A DNA stretch of 64,000 nucleotides from Acholoe squamosa (Eukaryota; Annelida; Polychaeta; Phyllodocida; Polynoidae): positions 44,225,693 through 44,289,692 of the forward strand of contig OX439045.1 of NCBI GenBank assembly GCA_949317995.1, given 5' to 3'. This document shows positions 25,343 to 37,300 of this stretch, piece by piece. How positions within the stretch are numbered: the stretch's first letter is position 1; each line of letters opens with the position of its first letter. A model generated the notes under the pieces. That model was not told where the DNA came from. It worked only from the letters and a program-made list of their open reading frames with translations, and made no database searches. A program made the translations under genes and the position numbers.

Positions 25343-28300
25343 AGAATGTTATGTATCAAAAACACCAAAGTGTAACGTTATCACTAGATAACAAGTATGA
25401 CATGGACATGTTGAAGTTTAATGCTGCCTATTTGATATAGGACCAACCATGGAGTTCACTTTTATCTGTCAAAGAGACTGTGTCTCATACCTTTTAACCA
25501 ACAAGAAGTTTTTTTATATGACTAGGAAACTGGCGAGAATGCGCCTTGGGGTTTTTTTTAGTACTGGTTTTGGTCACCAGGGGGCAGTATATGGGTAAAA
25601 CACTGAAAAATATGCTAAAAAAAGCTTTAGCCCAGTTTTTGATAAGGAATCCAGTGGTATGCTTAAAATCATTCCATCTCCACTGAAAATGTTCCATTTT
25701 CAGAACGTTATTTGCCGTGGAAACATAGAAAATTGGTAGATAAGGCAATTTCTGGCTGCCATAGAAACCACTTCCCTATTCCAATTGGGAATTTTTACCA
25801 CAAACCTTTTTTGAAATTCCTTCAGGAACCCAGAACCAAAACCAGAGCTCAAAAATTCCCTCTAGAACCAATTTTATGACAAAAACATAACATTTCTTTG
25901 GTTATTTTTCCACAAAACTGTATTTTTTTGCATTATTAGTGTTTGTGATAGGATATATTGCATTTAGAGCTTATTTCCTATTTTCAGTTTTACACACCAA
26001 CCTATGTTTGAAAAGCAATTTCAGCATAACTACGGGGGGGAATTTTAGCTCACGATATCTCATTTTAAAGCCAAAGACTTATACATTAAAAAGTCATTTC
26101 ACCCCAGGAGGCATGTTTTCCCTCACCTGGCCACATATTGCAGTGTTTCCTATGCACCCAAACTGTGTACAGATTTGTCTGTATTTGTCATTAACCTAAC
26201 TGAGAAGAAAGTTTCTTTTCTTGACTTCACCTTTGAACATCAAAATATTTCTTGAGTCCTTGTTCATTGACTAGAGAAAAATAAAAGCACTCAAAATAGC
26301 CTATCACGGCATCACCTCCTCTGGAACAAATCACAGTTCCTGGGGTAAAATAGTTAAAATAAAATTCTCCTTTGCAACAATCGGAAATTCTTGGATGAAA
26401 TAGTTCAAATAAAATATTCCCACTCAAAGGGGAGTAACCTATTCAACAAAAAATGAAACAAAACAAATACACTGTTTCGAGCGATTTAGCACCCGACTCT
26501 GCTGGGAATTAGATTCCACACTATGAGTATCAAGTCCTTACACAAAGTATCTTTTTTTGTAAGTTGCTTGCTGCATTGTGGCCGGGAGCACAGCGACGGT
26601 AGCAACTAAACTATGTTTTTGGGGAGGAGCGGTGTGTTGTGCACCCTTCTGTTCGCTACCACAAAGTGTCAAGTTTGACTTTAAGCATCCACTATAGGTA
26701 CCATGACAACCAATGAGCTGGCCAATCAGAGGGCAGCTCATTGTTCACGTGACCTATACAAATATCCAGATGGAGGCTCTACTCCTATATTATGATTGGA
26801 GAGTGACTATCTCATTGGTAAAGTAATTTTTCAACTTAAAATATTTTCCTAGGTTGCTCAGTTTTCTGGGGGTATAGTTGACTCCTGGGGGTAGTACTCC
26901 GGGGGTTCAAGCCCACCTTAAGGGCAGGGCTTATACTTTCTACAGCAGTGGTCTTAGTGTGGTAGGACAATGTCCAAATAACAATAGTGTTAATTAATTC
27001 CACGATCAGAAGGCGGATCTGGGCTGCTAATAGCTTTGTTTATCAGAGCGGTTGTTTTTGGACCAGATTGGCTCTCTGATTTTTTAGTCAAGTAGGTTTA
27101 AACCCAGAGGAGTGATGGTGCAAAGAAGATGCATCCATCTTCTTTCCTCTTGATTCCTTTCAAGCTTCCCCTCCCTTGAGTCATGAGGGTTTTTGATGAA
27201 GCTAAGAATGGATATTATGGGGCCATCCTCCCAGCATTCTTCTGGTGTTCTAGTGTTGTCTGGGCAGGATCTAAACATAATATCAATATCAAACATGTGG
27301 CCTTTAAATCTCACAAGCAGCTTATTCTCTGTCTGGCCTACGTGTTGGATGCCACAGTGTTGACATGTCATAAATTAGGTTGGCAGTTTGGCAGCTGACA
27401 TTGAATAATGTTCTATATCTCTTGCCGTCACGTAGAGAATAAATATAACCACTCTTATCGAGTTTTGGGCAATAATTGCACATGTTAGGGCTTTTGCAAG
27501 GATTGCGAATCATATGTGGTAATTTGGGACGTTCAGGTGTGGTGCTGGTGGAGGCTCAGACCAGTTCATCACCTAGTGATTTATTTGGACGTTTCCCAAA
27601 TATGAGTTTTGCACCATGGTGTCCCCTTGTTGATTTTGCTTTTAGCATGAGATCCCAGTTTGGCTGTCTGTGGGTTTACAGTAAAGGACCTTGACGTCCA
27701 GGAAATTAATTTCTGTTCTGGAATGTTCCACAGTGAATTTTATGGTTTGATGGCAGTTGTTTAAGTAATTTACAAATGCCAGTAGGGATTCTTCTCCCTG
27801 GGTCCAAATCAGGAAGATGTCATCTATGAATCTTTTCCAGATCAGAGGTTGAATTTGGTAAGGATATACAAATTTGTCTTCGAAACTTCCTATAAAAATG
27901 TTTGCATAGGAGGACCCGTGCTACTTTAGTTCCCATTTAGAAATGGATGTCTATTCTGTCTTAGAATTTCCATAGCTGCCTTTATACCCTCATCTGTAGG
28001 GATGTTCGTATAAAGGCTGGTCACATCAAGAGTTGCTAGAATAGAATTAGAAGGAATGGTTAAATCTTTTATTTGATTTAAGAAGTCACTACTATCCCTG
28101 AGATAAGAAGGAAGGGTAGTGACTAGAGGTTGTAGGAAGTGATCTACTAATTGTGCGATTCTTTCTGTCGGGCAGTCATTTGCTGACACAATGGGTCTGC
28201 CTGGAGGGGGGAGCTTGTTTTTATGTATTTTAGGGAGTAGATACAATTTAGCTGTTCTAGGCCTGGGGATTATTAGGTAATCTTCTGCTTCTTTACTTAA

Positions 28301-31300
28301 TTCGCCAGATTTACCATATCCGAGACTTTGGTTTTTACCAACTTTTGGTGGAAACTGGTAAGATATGCTTCCTGCAACCTGTAGAAATCTCTGTCATTTA
28401 GTTGGCGGAGACCCTCTTCGATATAGACTGATCGGTTTTGTATAACGACTGCTGAACCTTTATCTGCCTTTTTAATGATTATGTTAGTGTTGGTAGATAA
28501 ACTGAGTTTAGCCTCTTTCTCGGATCTGGTTAAATTGGACCGATGATAAGGGGTTTTTGGAATATTTTCTAATTGTGTCTGATTTAAAAGACACATGTGT
28601 TCCAAGATTGGTGGGCCTGGGGGTTTCCAGAGAGAGGGATTTTTGAATTTGTTATCTTGGAATGGTGCCTTAATTTCCCGGGGTGGGTGTGGTGGTGGTG
28701 GTGGCTCCACTGGCGGAGGGTCAGTGGCACTCTTGTCTTTAGTTTTAAATTTTGATATTGCCACTTCTCTTTTAATACTGAGATGGAGTTTGGCTAGGTC
28801 TTCAAATAAGATACCTGGATCTGGGGGTCGAGGGGTGCCTACAAAAGTGAGGCCCTTCTGAAGGAGGCTATACTCGGCATCTGTTAATTGATGATCAGAG
28901 AGATTGACAACACCTGAATGGTTATCATTAGGGATGTTATTATTGTCATCACTGAGAGCATTACAATTTTGGTTTCTATGTTGTTGTAATATTGGTAGAT
29001 AATTTATATTATACACTGAGAGACAAGCTAGGAAATCAATGTCATTGAACAAATCTAGACTGTACTGTTCAAAGTATGATGTAAAGTCATTATTTTCCGG
29101 GGCTTGTGCTTTACAGTCAGTTACTGAAGGCGGCTGAGAAGTTGTCTCAGTTGGTCTACCTCGTCCCGACTCAGGTTGGTCAGGTTGTTGCCACGGTTGT
29201 TGCCCTGTGGGGCTGTTTGCTGTTGGTTGCGGTTGTTGGATTGTTGCAGTGGCTGCGTCGGGCACTGCTGATTGGCGCGGCGACGATTGTGTGGGGAGTT
29301 TGGTGAATTGTCCTGTCTCCACTATGTTTTCGGTTTCCGTCATTTTGTGAGTGATGTCACGATCACCGTGTGACGCAATATGTTACGTCACACATCCCGG
29401 GGTTGCTGGGGAGTAGACTGAGTATCGTCTCTCCACCGTGACAGAGCTGCTTTAATAGTGGCTAGCCAGGGAGCAGCTGCCAGGGACAAACTTGGGCTCT
29501 GTGCTCGGCGCTCCCTTTCACATAGCATCACAACACTGGGGCCCGGCACATATTTTGAGTTGATGTTAGGCCGTTTTTTTTTTTTTTTGCCTATGCCCGA
29601 CTAGATTTTTGGAGTATTTTACCAAAAACATTGGCTCTTCAAGAAAAATAAAAGTAGTCACTCATAAACACATCAGATTTTGCCCTTCATATTCGGAAAT
29701 TTCTCAATATTTCTCCCGAAAATGCCTAAAAATATGGTATTACCAGGCCTTTTTTTTTTTTTTCCTCTACCCAACCAAAGTTGGAGGTGAAAAAATCCTG
29801 TGATCCAAGTAATCAAAATCAGGCCATTCTACTGTTCTAATCTCTTATTTATTGATACTCTATGGCCATCCCTCTTATTACATCATTCCCTCTAAATTAC
29901 AAAGTCATGAGTGCTACAGATTTGGAGAATTTCAATATTGAATGGTGAGCATAAAATTGTTCCTGGCATAGTCTCACATTATGGCTACCCTCCCAAGGCT
30001 ATGGTGATGGTCTCATAGAAGTAATAGGTTCTGCACTATAATTTAATATAGCGTAAAATGCGACAGCACCCATTGGAACATGTTTATTTTCTAAAAATCA
30101 CCCCAGAATTAATAGATACATCCTTCCTTCATAATATAGGCTGACTTAAAATATGAATTGACCACGAATATTTTGAGCACTGGACTATCGTGTAAAAACA
30201 CCCTGATTCTGCCTAAATCTGCACTGAATAAAATGCAGATTCACTATTTCCAATCTAACCTTTGAAAAAATGGGTAAGCACTTTGATAAATGCCCTCCTG
30301 GTATTTTATCTAAAGCAGCAAATGTTCAACAACATGTGTAGTGGCTTTATATTTATTGGCATTATTTTCAACATGGTTATTGACCATTCACTGTGCCTGC
30401 AGTATTCACTTCTGACCACAATCATATATGACTTCCGGTTTTCTGCGGGATTTCCTTCACTGAGACCTGATATCACTAAACGACCGTCAGCAGTGGAGCT
30501 GTGAGGGCAGACAGACCCTGGTTTGTTTCCCGCGTCAAACAATGTGGGTGCCTTAGTGACAGGCTCCCGGGAAGGGGGAGGGGTCGTCCCTTAGAAATAG
30601 GCTAGGCTACATGGGATGGGCATGAACCTTACTCAGGTCCCTCATCCTGCCCCCCCTCTCTAGCTCAAGAAAAATGGGGCTTGGACTCTCCTATCTGTGG
30701 TCCTTGCCACATTTTTCTTCTTAATTTTGCTCTTCCTCAAGGGCATAAAAAATGTACTGAGTGATGTGCATCATCACTTTCTTTTTATTCTGTGGCAAAA
30801 GTTCTTGCAGGTGAGGAACAAGGGTTCTCACCCATTTTGTGTCGTCACACTCGGATGTATCCTCTCTAGCAGAGTGACACTGCACCCTCAGTGACTTGGG
30901 CTATAGCTGATTGTGTTTTTTCCACCAGAGACTGTTGAACGTCTTTTTTACCGATTAAATTTCTTTAGCTCATTAGTCCGCTTGTAGACTGCATCCTGCT
31001 GTATGATCCATTCAGTATTGTCAATATTCAATTTCCCTTTTTTTTTTGGCTTCAATCTCCTTTTTTCTGTTTGGCCTCCATCTCCAGCCTTTTCTTCCTG
31101 GCATCAGAGGCTGGATAAGAAATAGTGGGCTTCTATGCTGCTACGTCTTCTTTACTCTTCCTACTTTGGCCTTTAAGTGGAGCCTTTCCCCCAGCCTTTC
31201 TCACTCCAGAACAAGATGGTACCTCTTTGCTCTGTTTAGATTTCATTTGTTGCCTAGGCGACCGACGTGGAGATGAAACCTCTTTAAAATCATTGTCATT

Positions 31301-34300
31301 ATTGACATAATCTCCAATGTCCACTATTTTCCTAGATAGAGCTTCCTTCTTAGATAAGATCTTCCCCTCTGGAGGTGCACTCATTGTCCTCTCAGGTACA
31401 TTAGAATCCCCCTCGTCCTCGTCCATCTCTGTTAGATCTACAGCTTATATCAGGTCCATCGGCTGTACTCCAAGCGACTTTGCAGTAGCAGCAGTCTGAG
31501 TCAAAGAATTACAGAACATGAATATTGCGTTATCTGTGAAGCTTGCAAATGAAACAAAAATATTCACTTTATTACATAGAATGTGGAAAGTGCACAACGA
31601 TATTAAAAACCTTTTAGGAACAAGACAAAATCGGTCTAACAACAAATCTTGCAAAATTTCTAGCCTATCATGTACACTCACCAAAATGAACCTACCCTTT
31701 TTAGACTTTGGGGTAGCGAATCTCTTCACCTTCTTTGGGCTCTCCTTGGGAGTTTCATCTGTGTTTATTAGCTTCCTCTTGTAATTACTAACAGTTTTAC
31801 GCGCTGCTGGTTGACCCCTCATGAAACTACACATCCAGAGAATCTCGTCCTGCCTCTCTGTAGTATCTTCTCGAGAAGACCCACTTTGGTGCTCTTTGAT
31901 GAGCTTTATATACTGAGTGCGCAGGGTATTCATCCGCATATTGATGTCTTTAGCTGCAAACAAAAACACAAAATTAAAGTTATTTATTTTATTTCAAAAG
32001 GCAGGACATAAATTACACTCACACATACAATTTATTCTATCAAAGCCCAAATTTACATCTGATGAAAGGATGAGGTCACAAGGAGGAAATAAAAATTAAT
32101 AAATTATCATGGCATGGAATACCCATACTCACGTTTCACATTAAGAATAGCAGCAAATTGGCGTATGGTGTCATCCCGTAGATTTGGATCCCTGTGCTGC
32201 GGATGACTCATAACGTACAAGTGCCTCTCCTCTCACATTTGGCACAACTCCTCCTCTTTGCCATCCTTCCACATTTCCTTAGACGGAGTGTCTACCAAGT
32301 TATCAAACTCATCGTCAAGAACTAAATTATCTTCCTTGCTATAGTCAATTTCATCTAGATCATTTGCTATTATACTCAGATCTGACTCCTATCGTCATGC
32401 TTCATGTTCTCAAGCTCGCTGTTAGTGAGGGATCGTTGTGCTTGTTTTTTTTTTCAGTTTCTTTTCTGTTGTTAGCAGCTGACCTTTCAGCCATATCTGC
32501 CATCTCTTTTTTGACAGCTTCATCCTCAGATCTGTCATCCTCATCGTCACCATACTCATCCTCATCCTCATCCTCCTCATCTTGTTCTTAACCTGAATGC
32601 TTAGGGGTGGAAGTAAGTTGATGGCCTACACCATAAGGGTTATATTGTCCAAAACTCACTTTTTTTTGCCAGCAGACTCGTGTCCATCATAAGAATTAAT
32701 GTTTAGAACGGTAGGGGGTATGGGGTCTCTTTACAGCCGATTTGTTAGATGTTGGAGTCACAAGATTCCCGTCCTCATCAAAATTGTTACCAGACTTGAA
32801 TTGTTCTGCTTCTGTGAACTTTGTGAAGCACTATGTGTATAACCTTGCTGTTTATTGAACTCATTCTCCAGTTTCTTCAAAGGAGAAGACTCTGACCCTC
32901 CCTGACGTCTACCAGAACCAGGAATGTTGGTCAATTTGTTTTCCGATGAGCAGGATGACACCTGGAGAAGAAAAGAAAACTTTCTGAGTTTGTAATACAT
33001 ATCATAGCGCTGTAGGGGCCTCTCATAAATGACGTCAGTCTGCAGGGTTAGGAGGGGCCAGACCCTCGTTGATAGAATTAATATTCCATATACCTTCTGC
33101 ATATAAACTTGACTGAAACATGATCGGGGGAGGGGGGGGGAGGTCAGATTGGACATGTTTTATAGATGGACCCATAGATAAAACCCTTGGCACACCAGAA
33201 TACACAACATAATGTAAACACACTGCAAATAAACAAGGAGCACACTCTCTACCATAGGATGACATAATTTGCTTGTTAACATAGCCTAGCATTCATATTT
33301 TACTTCAAGAAGCAAGCTGAGTCATCCCCCTACCTGAGATTCGACTTGGGGTTCATTTTTCTTTGCCAAAATGCGGTAGGCGAGGTCCACACTGGCCCCA
33401 TCTCGTAGTCTCACAATTACGTCACTGGTAAACAGGCATGCTGGGAGGTACTATTTACCTTAGCTTGTTGCGGGTGAGTCAAGCTGGCAGATGGATACCA
33501 GCAAATGCTGGTTCCCACAAGCACCCAGTATTGGGGTCAAAGTAGGTCCAACACCAGCAGTGTATGAATACAGCGATTTATGGTCAAAATGATAACCTAG
33601 GGGAGAAGGCTTAGTTTGCCCACCAAACTAGGTCGCCGGAGAAGTTGGGCGAGGTCAGCCAAAGACTTTGGCTGACCCCGCCTACTGCGAGGAATGGGTA
33701 CATCCTTGGCGGGTATGGAGTCTGTACTGTCATTTTGGGAGGACCCATTAACCTCTGTAGTCCCTTCTTTTACGGTTGGTTTTGTCCTACACCCTCTTCT
33801 TGTAGTGATGCCAAGCGCCTTATTCCCCGCTTCTTCGTCGTGTTGGGTTCACTCTTGCCACCGGCCATTTTAATCATAGTACGGACAAACACAGGTCACA
33901 TGACTGCCTTGTGATGCAAAAGACCGACGCACCACTTTTCGGATAGGAGGAGAAAAGGTATTTTGGTGGGAAAAGACAAGAAATTTATGATTTTTTGTAA
34001 AAGGTCGGATTAAGGGTTACCGGTACTTAGATCTCGGATGAGTGGATCCACAAAAAAAGATTGGTCGTTCTACTTGCTCTCAGATATTCTCCCCATATTT
34101 TTTTTGGTCAGTTGGGTGGAAATCGGTCGGAATAACGGTATAACCTCTGTGGAGCCAAGATTTTGTTGAAACGCTTGGTCGAGTTTGAATGGAAGGGGGT
34201 CAGATTAGGGTTATTCCGACCGATTTCTGTCTGTGGAACCAGCGCTTTAGGCCTTTGCATTCTACAGTCCATGCTTAGGCCTATAATGCAAGTTTTTAGA

Positions 34301-37300
34301 ATATCGTATTCCTGACAGTGGATTGAACCCTTATCTCAAGTTGAATACGAGAGCCCCATAGGCTTAACCAAGAAACTCTGTATCACACCCCACAGTGTGA
34401 TAACCCTTCCCCGTATCACACTCCCTGTGAAAACATCCAAAACGGTCAAATAACTAATGATAAAATCATTTCTAATGCCAAATAAATCGAATTTTGAACA
34501 TATCTGACTAAATTAACTTGAGATAAATACAAAGGAGCACTCAAATTGGTCAGCACTGAGGGTTATCACACGAGGCGAAGCTGACCTATTCTCGTGCACC
34601 TTTGTCTATTTATCACAATCTCTGCATTCAATACCCATGTAAGGCATCTAGAATGCAAACATCTACAAAAGCAATATTTTCGGGGCATAGAAGTCCACAT
34701 GAGATTGATTCCACATGAAAACTAAACAATTTACACGTATTTCACTGATATAGAAACGTACGTGTGCATGCGGACGTGAAGTCATAGAAGCCATTTGACA
34801 TGCACTTTATGGTAAAGTCATTGATGCGATGATCTCTGTAATCGTCATCGATGCCGGCTACTCCAGCAGGGTAGGTGGTAACGTGGCCGTGTATACATTG
34901 CTGATGCACTGTATCCCCATATCGGTTTGATAGAGTCACCCCTGTAGTAGTCAGATTTGCTTCAGTGGGTGCCTTGCAGAAGATTTCTGAATGGGAAGAA
35001 ACAATGACAATAATAGACATTTGTAAGGTATTACTCAAAACTTTAGGACTCTAATATAAAAGCGTGGAGGTTCATTAATCAAATTATCTAGTTTTTTTTT
35101 GAAAAGACAAACAGAATTAAAAGCAATATTTTAAACTCTAAGAGAAAATAGTTTTGGCTGTGGATCCATTTGCAGTAATAATCAAAATGGTTTAGCGAGT
35201 TTGTATCCATCATTGGCAGGAACTCTCACATTATATTAGAGGAAAATGATGATCAAACATTTCCACATTGTAGTGCATGTATATCGTCTACTCACTGACA
35301 CATTCGTTGGCTACGTCAAATTTGCCGTCTGCTTGGCAAGTGGCTATATAAGATAGGATCATCAAGGACAAGTAGTTGTCTTCATCAAGAATGCTGGGAT
35401 CTGTAGGGTGGGTGATATAACCCGTAGAGCACACCACAGTCACTGTCTCAAGATAATACCTCTGCAGGTTCCCGGGTGCAGAAGTTCCAGCTAGCTGATT
35501 GTGGAAACATTGTGTCTCTAGATAAAAGTACCAATAGAAGGGTTAATTGGGATATAGAAATTCTTATGGGACTTGATATGGAGGGAAGTAAAGGTTTACA
35601 AACGGCAGTGATGAATCTAGGGGCCTCCCTCAGCCTATAGAACCTATAGATCGCAAGGATCAATGTAAACTGACTGGTGGATTCAGGATGGTTTGAACAA
35701 TCCTTGCATTCTAGGGGCCTCTGGAACAAAAAGGACAAAATCGCAGAGATATTGGAGCCCTAAATCGCCATGTGGGATTCGACCAAATAGGCATGAATTC
35801 ATGGCATTGTGTAAATACTTACTTGTGCATGAGTAATCGATACTCCAGTCCCCGGATGACAGGCACTCAGCTGTGTAAGAACCTTTCCCCTCAAAAGAAG
35901 AGTTTTGGAAAGTGATAGTCAGTGACCCATTCAGTGAGGTTATGTGCCCAGTGATACAGGTGACGTTGACCTTGTCTCTGTAGAAGCCCTCCATGTCACT
36001 ACTTCCTTCGGTATTTAAGGGTTGTGGGCTATAACATGGGGTTCCTGTAAAGAAGCCGGAGAAAGAGGTGTATACATCAAAGCACAGTGGGTCTATAATG
36101 GTATTTGGTATGGGTGGATTTGATTCGAATTGATCGATAACCTAGTCAATATTATGTACTGCAGATCCGTTGAAAAAGCTTCAGGGGTACTTCAAGAAAG
36201 CTGCACTATTTTCTCCTTTGGTTCTTTCTGTGTTCAGCTAACTGAATCCTTATTATCTTAAGACCTATGAAAACATTTTCTTAATGAGGTTGTCTCTGGT
36301 GCACATATGTGCGGGCGCTGACACATTCCTCTGTGAAATTGTGTAATGTAGTTCTCGCCATGAATATGACCTTAGCTGTCGAAATGGCTTTAACATCTAT
36401 TACTCACTCACTCTTAATGAGGCTTAATTCATTAGGAAGGCAGGTTATTCAGCATTGATACCATTCTAATATTATCCGCAAAAGGTATATGGAAGGGTGG
36501 TTAACTATGAAAAGTCCTGGATTTTCAGCAACACTGATAGAATTTTACACCACATTATATGACATAATGATTCATGGAATAGATACAAGAAACAACTCAA
36601 CTGCTCACTTGTGCACTCCTGGATGTTAGAGAAGGTACCATTAGCTTGGCACTGGCACTCATAGGTGGTTGCCCCTAAGGATTTGTAGTTACTGAAGTTC
36701 AGGTTTGAGATAGGGGAGGCATCTATGGTGGTTATATAGCCTTCTGAGCAGTTCACTTTGACGACTTCTGGGTAGTGAGCCTGGAGACTTTCTTGATGAC
36801 CAGGTGGGACTGCCAAGAAGCATGGGGTAGCTGAAGAGGAGATAGTCAAGATACAATAAATGGTTGACTTTTAAGTCGTCGGTCTACTGCATGATGTTAC
36901 GAGATCTATAGTCTTTCCCCTGAAGTGGGATGTTGTTATAATTGTGAATCCAATCAAAAGAAATCTCATACGCATGAAGTGAATTACTTCACCATTCGGC
37001 ATAAGTATTTTCCATAAGAATATCAGCTAGATATGGATAGTTTCGTTCTGTGGAACCGGCCTTGAGAGCACATGATCCAAGCTCTTTCAAATTAACCATT
37101 CTCTATCTGATTTTCATTCATTTTAGACTAAACTGCTAAAATGTTAGAACTCAACCAAACTGTTACCATAGAACAAAGGTCAGCACAGGACTCACGTTCA
37201 CAACTGAAGGTCTCGGAAAAAGTTCCCGATTCTTGGCATACTGTACAGTACTCAGTGAGCCTGATGTCCTTGTAGTTGGCATAGGTAATGTTAGTATCAT

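Larger units (their letters stand above)
27084..29343 (-). mobile_element. Penelope-like element with GIY-YIG endonuclease, decayed
   Basis: Domain order N-terminal region, reverse transcriptase, Cys-rich linker, GIY-YIG nuclease, as in endonuclease-positive Penelope-like elements. The reading frame shifts between parts (29,343-28,297; 28,246-27,926; about 27,900-27,650; 27,513-27,322; 27,371-27,084). Lies inside the Harbinger interior, so it inserted later or was captured. Terminal repeats and target duplication not resolved. Confidence 0.85.
23049..34246. mobile_element. composite PIF/Harbinger transposon, 11.2 kb
   Basis: Ends are AGCACTGGTTCCACAGA (from 23,049) and the complement of 34,230-34,246, AGCGCTGGTTCCACAGA. 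Further similarity extends inward (TTGGCTCCAC, then ACGACCGAT / CCGACCGATT). TTA flanks both ends (23,046-23,048 and 34,247-34,249), the expected 3-bp target duplication. It carries both Harbinger genes: a DDE transposase on + (left) and a MADF/Myb-like protein on - (right). The size is inflated by a nested SINE and a Penelope-like element. It sits in the intron between exons 18 and 19. Confidence 0.8.

Noticed and set aside
37041-37075. CGTTCTGTGGAACCGG, like a Harbinger end (also at 39,910)
   Set aside because: Only a single end per site, and the second site is explained by the tandem duplication; no partner end or target duplication found.
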